From Planctomycetota bacterium (GTDB lineage Bacteria; Planctomycetota; Planctomycetia; Pirellulales; Pirellulaceae), in NCBI GenBank assembly GCA_023430365.1, contig JAEZAS010000195.1, forward strand, positions 1 through 33,489: 33,489 bases of DNA. The letters are read 5' to 3'. Made by a program: the position numbers and the translations under genes. The notes under the pieces are model-generated. The model worked only from the letters and a program-made list of their open reading frames with translations, did no database searches and was not told the origin of the DNA. Below, piece after piece: positions 12,500-21,635 of this stretch (positions are counted from its first letter, which is position 1; each line of letters opens with the position of its first letter).

Positions 12500-15400
12500 C
12501 TAAACCTTCTGTACGGAGAGTTGCAGTTTCTCGTCGCCGACTTCCGCCGCCGTGGCATCGGTCCCGGTCGCTTCGAAGCCGATGGTGTCGGCCAAAGTTT
12601 CTCCGGCAATATATTCGCGGTTCTGCTCGATCGCTTGGCGAAGCGCATCGGACGCTCCGCCAATGCCGACGACAATTCGATCGGTGAAGTCGAGCGCCAG
12701 TTCCTTGCGACGGTCTTGAATCAGCCGCACCACATCACGCGCCATCCCTTCGGCGATCAATTCGGGAGTGAGTTCGGTCGACAGCACCACGACACACTCG
12801 GCGCCTTGTGCGGCTGCCCAGCCTTCACGAGCTTGCAGTCGAACTTGGATGTCTTCGCCGTCGAGCACGATCTCTTCGCCGCCGGCCGCCAGGGTGACGT
12901 TGCCTTTGGCAGTGAGCTGTTTCAGCAATTCGCCGCCGTTTGCCTGTCCCAGAACCTGCTTCACTGCCGGTAGCAGCTTGCCGATCCGCGGGCCAAGTCG
13001 CTTGAAGTTCGGCTGGACAAGATAGTTGATGTACTTGTCCGCTTCCTTGGTGTACTCGACCGCCTTGACGTTCAACTCGTCTCGCAGCAAAGCGTCGTGC
13101 TCCTCGAGCCACGCTTGCGCGGCGGTGTCGGTGAGAATCACTTCCACCTTGGCCAGAGGCTGGCGGACCTTGAGCTTGTTGTCCATCCGCGCCGCACGTC
13201 CGAGTGAAGCGATTTCACGCAACAGCCGCATCTGGGCCGATAGCTTTTCGTCCACCACAGACTTATCACCGAGCGGGTAATCGCAGAGGTGGACGCTCGG
13301 CAGGGCACGCTCCTCGCCGAGCCTGGCTGGGCTGCCGCTGGCGTTGAACACCCCGGCCAGATTCTGCCAAAGTGTTTCCGCGAGGAACGGCGTGAATGGC
13401 GCGATGATCTTCGCTGTGGTGAGAAGGCACTCGTACAGGGTCCAGTAGGCGTCGAGCTTATCGGCCGACTCCTTTTCCGAGGCCCAAAAGCGATCGCGAC
13501 TTCGACGGACGTACCAGTTGCTCAGTCCGTCGACAAACTCGTTGATGCGCTTGCACGCCTCGAAGTTGTCGTAGGCGTCCATCCGCTCCACCACGGCAGC
13601 CGCCGTGCGATTGAGTTCGCTCAAGATCCAGCGGTCGAGCTCGCTTCGCTCGCTCACTGGGCGGAAACCTTTCGCCCCCGTGAAGTCGGCTGGATTCAAC
13701 TGCAGCGGCGAACCGTTGCGAGCGCCATTGCCTGCTGCGGACAGCAGTTGGGCGGGATCGAAGCCGTCAATGTTCGCGTAGATGACGAAGAACGAGTAGC
13801 AGTTCCAAAGCCGGAGCAGAAACTCCGGGATGCTGTCTTTGATTGCCTGTTCTTTGTAACGGATGCTCGTCCACGGCGGCTGGTTGGCGAAGAAGTACCA
13901 GCGCAGGGCGTCCGCTCCATAGCGATCGAAGATCTCGCCCGGCTCGCGGTAATTCCGCTTGCTCTTGGACATCTTCTGTCCGTCCTCGCCCAGCATCAGG
14001 CCCAGGACGATGCAGTTGCGGTAGGGATGGGGGTAGGGGAATTGCGGATTGCGGATTGCGGATTGCGGATCGGCCGCTCCCGGCACACTGGGCCCCTTCG
14101 CCTCTTCGCCCCCTTGCCCCTCGCCGCCGAACATCATCGTGCTGATCGCCAGTTGGCTGTAGAACCAACCACGGGTCTGGTCGATCGCCTCGCTGATGAA
14201 ATCGGCAGGGAATTGCTCGAGGAATTTGCCGGCGGCGGCTTGTGGGCCGTCCTCTCCCCGGTAACCCCACTGGGCAAACGGCATCGCGCCGCTGTCGTAC
14301 CAGCAATCGATCACCTCGCTGACTCGCTTCATGCGCGCGCCCTTGGCGAACGGCGAGTCGTACGTGATCTCGTCGATGTACGGCTTGTGGACCTTCAAGT
14401 CGTCGGGCAGGTTGGGGTTGGCTTTCTTCGCCTTCTCCCAAGCCTCCGCGCCTTGCATGCCCGGTTTTTGCAGCAGCTCCTCGTAGCTGCCGATCGCTTC
14501 CATCTTGCCGGTGTTTTCACAGACCCAGACCGGTAGCGGGGTGCCCCAATAGCGCTCGCGCGAAAGGGCCCAGTCGACGTTCGATTCGAGGAAGTTGCCG
14601 AACCGCCCTTCCTTGATGTGCTCGGGAAGCCAGTTGATCTGCTGGTTGTTGGCCAGCATCGCATCGCGGAACTGGGTGGTGCGGATGAACCAGCTCCGCC
14701 GCGGGTACTGGATGAGCGGATCTTCGTCCGCTCGCCAGCAGAAGGGATAGGGGTGGATATACTGCTCTTGGTGATAGAGCAGACCACGGTGTTTCAGCTC
14801 GCGACTGATGTCCTTGTCGCAGTCCTTTACCCAGCGCCCCTGATAGTCGGGAGCTTCGGCAGTGAACTTGCCGTCCGGGCCGACCGCGCAAATGAGCTGC
14901 GGGCCCTGCCCGTCCTGGAAGTCTGACTGCTCGCGAACGAGAACATCGAAGTCGACCTCGCCAAAGGCGGGTGCTTGATGAACGACGCCCGAACCACTGT
15001 CGATTGTCACAAAGTCGGCGGCGACAACGCGCCAAGCGATCGGACGCTCGCCACCCGTCTTCAACGCTCCGGCCTTGTTGCCGAGCTCTTTGTGGTAGTA
15101 ATCAAACGGCGGCAGGTAGCGCCTGCCAAGCAGCTCACTCCCTTTGCAAGTCGACTCGACCGTCAATTCGCGTTTGACCTTCGCCGCGATCGCCTCCACC
15201 AGCGCGGAGGCCATGATGAACCGCTGGCCCGTTTCGCCATCGACGACGGTTGCGTAGTCGAGCTCGGGATGGACCGCTGCGAACTGATTGCTCGGTAGCG
15301 TCCACGGCGTAGTCGTCCAGACGAGCAGCGACGTGTCGGTCTTGGCGCCGGCGTCGTCCAGCAGCGGGAATAGGACGTAGACGCTCGGGTCGGCCACTTC

Positions 15401-15997
15401 GCGATAGCCCTGCCCCACTTCGCCAGCCGACAGCGCAGTGCCGCCTTGGGCCCACCACCAGACGATCTTGTGTCCCTGGTAGAGCAAGCCACGCTCAAAC
15501 AAGTTCTTCAGCGACCACCAGACACTTTCCACGTAGCTCTGGTGGTAGGTGACATAAGCTTCGTCGAGCCGGATCCAGAAGCCGAGCCGCTCCGTCAGTC
15601 GCTCCCACTCCTGCATGTAGCGCCAGACGCTCTCCTGGCAGCGGTGGATGAATGGTTCGACGCCGTAGGCTTCGATTTCTTCCTTGGCGTGGATGCCGAG
15701 TTCCTTGCAGACTTCGACCTCCACCGGCAGGCCGTGCGTATCCCAGCCAGCCTTACGCTCGCAGAGATAGCCACGCATCGTGCGGTAGCGCGGAAAAAGA
15801 TCCTTGATGGCTCGCGTCAGGCAGTGCCCAGGATGGGGCATGCCGTTGGCCGTCGGCGGTCCTTCGTAGAAGACAAATCTCGGGGCGCCAGTTCTGCGCT
15901 CGAGCGATTGGTCGTAGATGCGCTGCTCGCGCCAGAACTTCAGGACAGCCTGCTCAAGTTGCGGAAACGAAGCGTTGGCGGGAACCGGCTGAAACAT
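12500..15997 (-). CDS. ileS: Isoleucyl-tRNA synthetase with a repeat-derived insertion
   Basis: The 1165-residue class I synthetase has the HIGH-type motif HPGH (55-58), an editing domain, KMSKS (675-679) and an anticodon-binding region. The length and the long C-terminus without the usual zinc-binding cysteines suggest the eukaryote-like IleS2 type. Between the segment ISTMMFGG (ending near 625) and PYRNCIVLG (from 658) there are roughly 30 extra residues, rich in Gly/Glu/Pro and including DPQSAIRNPQ (643-652). In other IleS proteins these segments nearly touch. The extra DNA contains four tandem GCGGATT heptads. The reading frame is open throughout, and the insertion lies just before the KMSKS loop. 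Confidence 0.96.
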   Translation of the reverse strand: MFQPVPANASFPQLEQAVLKFWREQRIYDQSLERRTGAPRFVFYEGPPTANGMPHPGHCLTRAIKDLFPRYRTMRGYLCERKAGWDTHGLPVEVEVCKELGIHAKEEIEAYGVEPFIHRCQESVWRYMQEWERLTERLGFWIRLDEAYVTYHQSYVESVWWSLKNLFERGLLYQGHKIVWWWAQGGTALSAGEVGQGYREVADPSVYVLFPLLDDAGAKTDTSLLVWTTTPWTLPSNQFAAVHPELDYATVVDGETGQRFIMASALVEAIAAKVKRELTVESTCKGSELLGRRYLPPFDYYHKELGNKAGALKTGGERPIAWRVVAADFVTIDSGSGVVHQAPAFGEVDFDVLVREQSDFQDGQGPQLICAVGPDGKFTAEAPDYQGRWVKDCDKDISRELKHRGLLYHQEQYIHPYPFCWRADEDPLIQYPRRSWFIRTTQFRDAMLANNQQINWLPEHIKEGRFGNFLESNVDWALSRERYWGTPLPVWVCENTGKMEAIGSYEELLQKPGMQGAEAWEKAKKANPNLPDDLKVHKPYIDEITYDSPFAKGARMKRVSEVIDCWYDSGAMPFAQWGYRGEDGPQAAAGKFLEQFPADFISEAIDQTRGWFYSQLAISTMMFGGEGQGGEEAKGPSVPGAADPQSAIRNPQFPYPHPYRNCIVLGLMLGEDGQKMSKSKRNYREPGEIFDRYGADALRWYFFANQPPWTSIRYKEQAIKDSIPEFLLRLWNCYSFFVIYANIDGFDPAQLLSAAGNGARNGSPLQLNPADFTGAKGFRPVSERSELDRWILSELNRTAAAVVERMDAYDNFEACKRINEFVDGLSNWYVRRSRDRFWASEKESADKLDAYWTLYECLLTTAKIIAPFTPFLAETLWQNLAGVFNASGSPARLGEERALPSVHLCDYPLGDKSVVDEKLSAQMRLLREIASLGRAARMDNKLKVRQPLAKVEVILTDTAAQAWLEEHDALLRDELNVKAVEYTKEADKYINYLVQPNFKRLGPRIGKLLPAVKQVLGQANGGELLKQLTAKGNVTLAAGGEEIVLDGEDIQVRLQAREGWAAAQGAECVVVLSTELTPELIAEGMARDVVRLIQDRRKELALDFTDRIVVGIGGASDALRQAIEQNREYIAGETLADTIGFEATGTDATAAEVGDEKLQLSVQKV
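14042..14070. repeat. Tandem GCGGATT heptads inside ileS
   Basis: About four perfect copies of the 7-base unit GCGGATT lie in the ileS coding sequence. Seven is not a multiple of three, so three units equal seven codons and copy-number change would normally shift the frame. Read on the coding strand the repeat gives peptides of the form SAIRNPQ. Confidence 0.85.
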
Positions 15998-16060
15998 GGG
16001 AACCGTTCGCTTTCCTTGGCGACCAGACTAGCCGAACCGTTCAAGGCTCGGCGCAAACCA

Positions 16061-16084
16061 ATCTGGAACAACGCGGTTCCAGAT
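16061..16084. other. Perfect hairpin upstream of ileS
   Basis: ATCTGGAAC-AACGCG-GTTCCAGAT has 9-bp arms and lies 64 bases before the ileS start and about 170 bases after the acidic-protein gene. It could be a leader structure or a weak terminator without U-tract. I do not see T-box motifs. The rest of 15998-16256 holds no gene that I can support. Confidence 0.4.
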
Positions 16085-16256
16085 CCATCCAGAGGAGGGA
16101 CACTGCCCAATGGAAATCCGTACGTGAGCCGCGAGGGAACACGGATGCTCACCGAAGTGAGTTCACCGGAACCGCCAAGCTGTGCCATCGCGTGGCTGCC
16201 TGACCGGTCACAATCCGCGTTTCATCCGGGCCGCTGTTGTTTTGGGTCAGAGGCGA

Positions 16257-16682
16257 CTACTCGTCGTCAAAGTCGTCGAGTTCTTCGTCCTCGTCGTCTT
16301 CCTCTTCGACCTTCTTCGACTTGCCCTTCCCCTTGCCTTTGGCCTTCGGCTCTTCTTCAGCCTCCTCCTCGGGCTCGAGCGGAGCCTCTTCGGGCTCTTC
16401 ATCTTCGTCGACGAAGTCGGCGCCCATGGGCAGGTCATCGTCTTCGGTGAGATCGTCGTCGGTTACTTCTTCGAGTTCTTCGAGGTCGTACTCGTCCTCG
16501 AGTTCCTCTTCGAAGTCGTCGTCGAATTCGTCGTCGAAGTCTTCCTCGTCGAAGTCGTCGAGATCTCCGCCGCCACCTTCTTCTTCGTCCATTTCAAGCG
16601 TCAGGCTACGGCTCGGCGCCGGCTCGGCCACCTTCAGCGGCTGCTCTTCTTCGTCCCAACCTTCGCCACGCTCGATGCGCAT
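16257..16682 (-). CDS. Highly acidic low-complexity protein, unknown function
   Basis: The 141-residue product is mostly Asp and Glu: long acidic runs from about residue 34 to 120, a basic island KAKGKGKGKSKK, and another acidic tail (EEEDDEDEELDDFDDE). No folded domain is recognised. The N-terminus MRIERGEGWDEEEQPL is less repetitive and may be a short conserved segment. The frame stays open further upstream to 16913, but that part has a different, non-acidic composition and overlaps no convincing ribosome site, so I use the ATG at 16682. Proteins of this type may bind basic partners or cations or act as flexible linkers; none can be assigned. The frame opposite is Ser-rich and is a shadow. 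Confidence 0.6.
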   Translation of the reverse strand: MRIERGEGWDEEEQPLKVAEPAPSRSLTLEMDEEEGGGGDLDDFDEEDFDDEFDDDFEEELEDEYDLEELEEVTDDDLTEDDDLPMGADFVDEDEEPEEAPLEPEEEAEEEPKAKGKGKGKSKKVEEEDDEDEELDDFDDE

Positions 16683-16814
16683 ATCGCTCGCTACCCTCGA
16701 CAAGAAATGCCGCGGCCCGGTGACCGCAGGTTCGGTACAAATCGACAGATGTAGGTAGTGTAGCAGCAAGGAGTTGTCCCGGAACCGGGGCGTCGCGGTC
16801 CCACGCCCCAGCGC
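16683..16814. other. Gap upstream of the acidic gene
   Basis: Part of a 328-base stretch without a gene (16683-17010). It should contain the promoter of the acidic gene, but I see no strong -35/-10 pair. The remainder of the stretch holds the terminator at 16815-16855 and, near 16933, a short TGTCTACTGT string related to the repeats at 3553-3641. Confidence 0.3.
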
Positions 16815-16855
16815 AATAAAAATGGGCGGGTCTTGCCATCCAGCAAAACCCGCCC
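16815..16855 (-). terminator. Rho-independent terminator after the glycosyltransferase gene
   Basis: On the minus strand GGGCGGGT and ACCCGCCC form an 8-bp GC-rich stem, extended by TTGC/GCAA, and are followed by an ATTTTTATT tract. The hairpin ends the transcript of the gene that stops at 17011. Confidence 0.8.
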
Positions 16856-17010
16856 AACACGGGGGTGAGAAAGCCTTGATTGAGTCGCCAGAGGTTGCGG
16901 TCTGCGGCGACAAAGGAAGACTAACTCACAGCTGTCTACTGTCAATTTGCGGCTTGAGTCGTTCTCGGCTGAACTCCAGGAAAGTACGGAACCGATTCCA
17001 CCTGTAGGGC

Positions 17011-18585
17011 TTATGACGGTTGTCGCGGCGAGCTGACGGCTGGGCGGTGGACGCCGTGAGGTTCACCGCTGGATACCACTGCGCCGGGACGATCAATCCG
17101 GATCTGGCCGTTCGAGGTCGTAACTGTGCCTGGTCGTGGCTCGTTCGCCGCTGGCGAGACGGCTTCAGAGCGAAGCCTATTACGCCACTCAACGACTTCT
17201 GTAGTCAGGCCTTCCGCCTGCTCCCAGGCGGCCAAGGCGGTCGAAGCGACTGCCCGATCATTCTGCTGCAGAGCAGTCTCTACGAGCCAACGGAGGCAGA
17301 GCCGCTCGCGGCAACCGGCGGCAAAAGAGGCGTCGAGATAGGAGCGGGCGGCTGACCAATTACCCCGGGCGGCAAGGCAGGCCCCCTTAGCGGCCGAGCG
17401 TAGGGAGTCGAGTTGGGCGGCGCCTCGCGGAAGGTCGTCCAGGATGGCCGCCGCCTCCTCCAGCCGTCCGTCCTTGACGGCGAGTTCCAGGGCCTGGCGA
17501 CAAAGCCGGAGCGAGCCGGGATATTCCCTGCGCGCTTCCGCGAGACCCGCTCGGGCCTCCTCATCCTGACCGAGTTGCTGCTGAACGATAGCGCGGCAGG
17601 TGGCCGCAATTTCCCGAATGTCCGGCAGGTGCCAGATCTGGCTCTGAATCTGCCCATGGCGGAACGCCAGCTCGTACGAACGCAGGGCGAGTTCGACGTG
17701 CCCAAGCGATTGCAGGTAGCCGCCGAGAGCGCAAAGCAATTGAGCGTCGAGTGGGAAGACCTCAACTGCTTGCATGCAGAGCTGGAGTTGGGAGTTGCGG
17801 TGATCGGATCGGCCGTCGAAGCAGGTCAACAGGCCATAGTAGGCTTCGAGCATAGCGGCGGAAGATGGCTCGGCGAGCTGCAACGCGCGCTGGTAGTGCT
17901 GAATGGCGCGATTGGCGTCGCCAAGGGTTTGAAAAGCTTCCCCGAGACAATTCAGCAAGTCGGCTGACGGGCCGCGCTGAGCAATCTGCAAGTCGGCCAG
18001 GTGGATGTTGCGCTGGGCGCGGCTCCGCTTGAGCTGCGAATCGTGCTCGCGGGCGCCGCGCTGGATGGCGATCGGCAACTCCTCGCGTCGGAGTCCGAAC
18101 GCGGTCAGCGAGCGATCGAGCGTTTCTCGCACTCGGCCGAAGAACTGAAGGCCGGGGCGATTCGGATGCAGACGGACGCGTGCAATTTGTTCGCCCCCAA
18201 TGTGGTGTTCGGCGGCGGGGACATTGACGCGGAGGGAGTAGACGGCCGACGGATTGGCGTTGTGGTCGATGAATTCTCGCAGCAGGCCGGCGTCAGCTCG
18301 CTCGATGCGCTCGCCAGCATCGAGCCAGAGAACCCAATCGCCCGTCGTGTGCGTAAGGCAGTAGTTGCGCGCGGTCGCAAAGCTGTCGTCCCAGGCGACC
18401 CTGTGGAGTTTGGCGTGGAACTGCTGGGCCACCTGCGGGGTGCGGTCGCTCGAACCGGTGTCGAGTATGATCACCTCGTCAGCAAAATGACGCACCGAAG
18501 CTAACGTCTCGGCCAGGGCGTCTTCCTGATTGCGAACGATTGTCGCGACGGACAACCGTCGTTTATGACCGGCAGTATTCGACAT
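17011..18585 (-). CDS. Family 2 glycosyltransferase with TPR-like C-terminal region
   Basis: The 524-residue protein begins with a GT-A domain: LSVATIVRNQEDALAETL (11-28), the nucleotide-sugar motif DTGSSD (42-47), NYCLTHTTGDWVLWLDAGE (75-92, with the DxD-like LDAGE). From about residue 175 on it shows helical repeats typical of TPRs, such as NCLGEAFQTLGDANRAIQHYQRALQLAEP. Bacterial proteins of this build transfer sugars to surface glycans or proteins. The last 70 residues are polar and poorly conserved in type. A terminator lies about 155 bases downstream, and the gene stands alone between two unrelated transcripts. Confidence 0.85.
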   Translation of the reverse strand: MSNTAGHKRRLSVATIVRNQEDALAETLASVRHFADEVIILDTGSSDRTPQVAQQFHAKLHRVAWDDSFATARNYCLTHTTGDWVLWLDAGERIERADAGLLREFIDHNANPSAVYSLRVNVPAAEHHIGGEQIARVRLHPNRPGLQFFGRVRETLDRSLTAFGLRREELPIAIQRGAREHDSQLKRSRAQRNIHLADLQIAQRGPSADLLNCLGEAFQTLGDANRAIQHYQRALQLAEPSSAAMLEAYYGLLTCFDGRSDHRNSQLQLCMQAVEVFPLDAQLLCALGGYLQSLGHVELALRSYELAFRHGQIQSQIWHLPDIREIAATCRAIVQQQLGQDEEARAGLAEARREYPGSLRLCRQALELAVKDGRLEEAAAILDDLPRGAAQLDSLRSAAKGACLAARGNWSAARSYLDASFAAGCRERLCLRWLVETALQQNDRAVASTALAAWEQAEGLTTEVVEWRNRLRSEAVSPAANEPRPGTVTTSNGQIRIDRPGAVVSSGEPHGVHRPAVSSPRQPS

Positions 18586-18754
18586 TCTGAGGCCCTCCTG
18601 GCCAATCCGCCCGACCCATTGCGAGGCTGTGAAAGCTCGCTATCCCTGGGTTTTGTAAAACGACAAGCGGGCGGAGTTTAGCGAGATGGCCGAAGCGGTC
18701 AAAGACTAGTTTCAGGCATTGCTAGCGGCTCTTGGGGCCAGCCGAATGCGACAA

Positions 18755-19372
18755 TCAGAGAAGCGAGGCACGCGGGACCGTTCCGTCAACTCGGGGTGTA
18801 ATCCGTCGGGGAGTGTGGAGCGCGCGCACATCGACACACTGCATTCCTGCCCGCCGCGCAGCCTCAATGCCCAGATCGGCGTCTTCGTAAACCCTGCAGT
18901 GTTCGGGACGAACGTTCAGGCGGCGGGCCGCTTCCAGAAAGACGTCCGGCTCCGGCTTGTGCCGCTGGGTGTCTTCCGCGGTGACGATGGTGTCGAACCA
19001 GTCGGCACAGCCGACTCGCTCGAGTTGGGCCAGGATGATATCGCGATAGCCGCCGCTAGCAACCGCCATCTTGACCGCGCCGCGGTGCTGGCGGGCGATC
19101 TCGAGGATCGGCGGAATGGCCACTAGCTGATGCAACTCTTCGAGAAAGGCGTCTTCCTTCCGACGGGCGACGACCTGAGCGTCGAGCTCGAGGCCCCGTT
19201 CCGACGCCAGCATGGCGACGATCTTGGAACTCGGCATGCCGCCCAAGGCGTAGAAGCGGTCCTCGTCGAACTCAATGCCGTGTTCGAGCATCGTCCGTCG
19301 CCAGGCCGCGTAGTGCAGAGGCATCGAGTCGGTAAGTGTGCCGTCGCAATCGAAAATCAGGGCCTGGATCAT
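18755..19372 (-). CDS. HAD-superfamily phosphatase/beta-phosphoglucomutase-like protein
   Basis: The 205-residue protein has the four HAD motifs: FDCDGT (Asp8/Asp10), Ser107 in ASGG, Lys139 in HKPEPD, and EDADLG (163-168), plus a small helical cap (about 17-85). That matches phosphoglycolate phosphatase or beta-phosphoglucomutase relatives; the exact substrate is unknown. The start at 19372 is supported by a 4-base ATGA overlap with the stop codon of the upstream membrane protein gene, which indicates translational coupling. A longer frame exists upstream but would overlap that gene. Confidence 0.88.
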   Translation of the reverse strand: MIQALIFDCDGTLTDSMPLHYAAWRRTMLEHGIEFDEDRFYALGGMPSSKIVAMLASERGLELDAQVVARRKEDAFLEELHQLVAIPPILEIARQHRGAVKMAVASGGYRDIILAQLERVGCADWFDTIVTAEDTQRHKPEPDVFLEAARRLNVRPEHCRVYEDADLGIEAARRAGMQCVDVRALHTPRRITPRVDGTVPRASLL

Positions 19373-20283
19373 GCGGTCTGGTGGGCGGGGCGAGTCAGGT
19401 GGGCAAAGTTGAATTTTAGCCCATTGCCAAAATCCCACCAGACGCCGGCAAACCGCGGACTACGTTGTTGTCGTCTGCGCCGCCGTGGCGCCGCCAGTTG
19501 TCCTTCAATCCGGTTCTTCCAGATCCATTGCCCCATCAGGGCGCCGCGCGTCCACATGTAGATGGGAATCATGACCGCTGGAATGAAGATCGTGCCTCCG
19601 AGGGTCCAGAGCAGCACCAGGGACACCAGAAAGACCACAACGCTGAGGCCGAGGATTGACAGCTCAATGCGCAGGACGTCCAGCAGGTCGTCCGATACGA
19701 GCCAGATGTTCCACCAGAACTCGTAGAGTGTTCGTACCGTGCCGGTGACGGCGTATCGCTGGGTAGACGCTTCAACAAACGACGAGCCGATGGGCGGATA
19801 GATCACCAATGCTGCGAGCACCCAAGCGAGCGCCTTGCCCCCTGCCCAAAGCACTTCGCTGCGTGGCCCCTGGCGCAGCCCTTGCCAAAGGTATTCGTAG
19901 GCGGCGACGACCAGTTCCGCCACCGCGTAGTAGATGTCGTGCCGCATGTACCAGAGAAAGAAGTAGAGCGGCAAAAAATAGAACTGTGTCGCAACGAAGA
20001 GAATAATCCCTTCGCGCAAATGGGACTTCCACGAGCGCCAGTCCGGAAGTTGCTCGATGTGGCCATTGCCGATGCGACGGGCAATGTCAAACCGCCAGCC
20101 GCGGATGATCAGGTAGCCGAAAATCGGGACGTACTGGATGGCGCCGATATAGAGCAGCGCCTGCGGCCAGTTCGGCTGGGTGAACGGAAACGCGAGCGCC
20201 TTGCGCAGGCTGATCCTTGCCGGCAAGGTCGTGGCGAGCGGAGGCAGGGGATCGACGGTGGCCATCGAAGCGGCGTGTTCCAT
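19369..20283 (-). CDS. DUF4013 family membrane protein, copy 1
   Basis: The 304-residue protein has several hydrophobic helices, roughly at residues 40-60, 92-112, 152-165 and two adjacent ones at 210-250, and the DUF4013 hallmark of an amphipathic block preceding paired helices (PFTQPNWPQALLYIGAIQ, near 33-50). It sits in the inner membrane; function is unknown. The C-terminus is basic (RRRRRQQR near 273-280). The stop overlaps the HAD gene start. The start has no good ribosome site; Met7 is an alternative. A second DUF4013 protein is encoded at 26504. Confidence 0.78.
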   Translation of the reverse strand: MEHAASMATVDPLPPLATTLPARISLRKALAFPFTQPNWPQALLYIGAIQYVPIFGYLIIRGWRFDIARRIGNGHIEQLPDWRSWKSHLREGIILFVATQFYFLPLYFFLWYMRHDIYYAVAELVVAAYEYLWQGLRQGPRSEVLWAGGKALAWVLAALVIYPPIGSSFVEASTQRYAVTGTVRTLYEFWWNIWLVSDDLLDVLRIELSILGLSVVVFLVSLVLLWTLGGTIFIPAVMIPIYMWTRGALMGQWIWKNRIEGQLAAPRRRRRQQRSPRFAGVWWDFGNGLKFNFAHLTRPAHQTA

Positions 20284-20446
20284 GCAGGGAGATTCGAACG
20301 CTGCGCGGTAATCTTAGCATTTGTCGGGCCAATCTCTCGGGCAGGTTTTATCGCCAACCGCCGCGGGTTATTCTGGTGCCGCTTGACGCCCCACACTCCG
20401 TGATGGCCAAGATGCAGTGGTTTTTTGTCTTCCGGGAGAACTCCGA

Positions 20447-21370
20447 ATGATTCGACACGTTCGCTGTGTAACTGTTGCCGTGCTGACAGTGCTGGTCTGT
20501 CTGTCGTCGCTTCCGGCCGCCGAGAAAACTCGACATGTGCTCGTCATTGGCGTCGACGGCGTGCGGCCCGATGCGTTGAAGGTGGCCGAGACGCCGAACA
20601 TCGACCGGCTCATTCAGGAGGGGACCTACGCATCGAACACCGACATCGTTGCTCCTCGCCCCACCAAGAGCGACACCATTAGCGGCCCCGGCTGGTCAAA
20701 CCTGCTCTGTGGCGTCTGGTCGGACAAGCATGGGTCGCTCGACAACAAATTCCAGGGGACCAATTACACCGAGTATCCCCACTTTTTTGCCCGGTTGAAG
20801 GAAGCTCAGCCGCAGGCTTTCACCGTATCGATCAGCAACTGGAAGCCGATCGACGAGAAGATCGTCTCGGCGGCCGATCTGCATGCCGACTTTGAGCGCA
20901 AGGATAAGGACTATCCGGCCAGCGATCGGGAAGTCACCGCACGAGCCGTCGAAGTGCTGGGCCAGCATGACCCAACGGCGATGGTGGTCTACTTCGCCCA
21001 GGTCGATGAAAGCGGGCACAAGCACGGCTTCCATCCGACAGTGCCGGAGTACATTGCCGCGATCCAGCGGGTCGACGGGCATATCGGCGAAGTGACTTCA
21101 GCCGTACGCGCTCGGAAGAATTACGCCAACGAGGAATGGCTCACGATCATCTGCACCGATCACGGTGGGCTTGGAAAGAACCATGGCGGTGGTCGCGAGA
21201 CGCCGGAGATTCGGAACGTGTTCCTGGTGGTAAGCGGCGACACTGCGAATAAGGGAGTCCTCGAGGAACCGACCTATCAGGTCGATGTCGTGCCCACAGC
21301 GCTGAAGCACCTCGGCGTAACGCCGAAGGAAACCTGGAAACTCGATGGTCGGCCAGTTGGGCTGAAGTAA
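20447..21370 (+). CDS. Secreted type I phosphodiesterase / nucleotide pyrophosphatase family protein
   Basis: The 307-residue protein has a signal peptide (1-24, ending PAAE) and an alkaline-phosphatase-superfamily domain. Metal- and substrate-site elements visible are VIGVDGVRPD (33-42, metal Asp37), the nucleophile region SGPGWSNLLCG (79-89; Ser79 is the likely nucleophile), DESGHKHGFH, and TDHGGLGKNHGGG. Substrates are probably phosphodiesters or nucleotides in the periplasm. The ATG at 20447 follows a CGGGAG site at 8 bases; the frame continues 10 codons upstream, but that start has no ribosome site. Gene transcribed divergently from the DUF4013 gene. Confidence 0.87.
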   Translation: MIRHVRCVTVAVLTVLVCLSSLPAAEKTRHVLVIGVDGVRPDALKVAETPNIDRLIQEGTYASNTDIVAPRPTKSDTISGPGWSNLLCGVWSDKHGSLDNKFQGTNYTEYPHFFARLKEAQPQAFTVSISNWKPIDEKIVSAADLHADFERKDKDYPASDREVTARAVEVLGQHDPTAMVVYFAQVDESGHKHGFHPTVPEYIAAIQRVDGHIGEVTSAVRARKNYANEEWLTIICTDHGGLGKNHGGGRETPEIRNVFLVVSGDTANKGVLEEPTYQVDVVPTALKHLGVTPKETWKLDGRPVGLK

Positions 21371-21521
21371 GTGATTGGGCCTCAAAGTCGCCCGCACACT
21401 CCCAGTGCGGACGGCGCCGCGCTCGGGCTAAATCACGTTTTCGTTTCTTGGCTTCCGGCGCGCGTTCGGGGTCATGCCACACTGAGCGTCGTAACGAGAA
21501 ACCTCTTCTGACAAAGCTATC

Positions 21522-21538
21522 GGCACACGGAGTGTGCC
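21522..21538. repeat. Short palindrome, copy 2 (GGCACAC-GGA-GTGTGCC)
   Basis: Seven-base arms around GGA, complete copy of the element cut at the window start. It lies between the phosphodiesterase gene and the groEL terminator. Confidence 0.55.
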
Positions 21539-21551
21539 AACTACTATGCGC

Positions 21552-21586
21552 AAAAAACAGCCCGGCTGTTTGGGACAGCCGGGCTG
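21552..21586 (-). terminator. Strong rho-independent terminator of groEL
   Basis: Perfect 12-bp arms (CAGCCCGGCTGT/ACAGCCGGGCTG, 21558-21569 and 21575-21586) with a 5-base loop run into six U residues on the minus strand. On the plus strand the same stem is followed within 6 bases by TTTTT, so it may also serve the convergent phosphodiesterase gene. Confidence 0.92.
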
Positions 21587-21635
21587 CTGGGTTTTTCACT
21601 TTCGCGGGCAGGCTGGAAGCCTACCCTGCGGGCGA

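Noticed and set aside
15998..16256. T-box or other leader upstream of ileS
   Set aside because: A hairpin is present but neither the T-box sequence nor specifier/antiterminator layout is visible.
16683..16913. Upstream extension of the acidic protein (78 extra codons)
   Set aside because: Composition changes abruptly and the extension covers the terminator of the glycosyltransferase gene.
18683..18740. tRNA-like string (GCGAGATGGCCGAAGCGGTCAAAGAC) resembling a Ser/Leu D-arm
   Set aside because: No matching T-arm (GTTCGAATCC-type loop), anticodon stem or complementary acceptor end follows.
20285..20305. T-loop-like GTTCGAATC on the minus strand
   Set aside because: The flanking bases do not form a T-stem and no other tRNA part is nearby.
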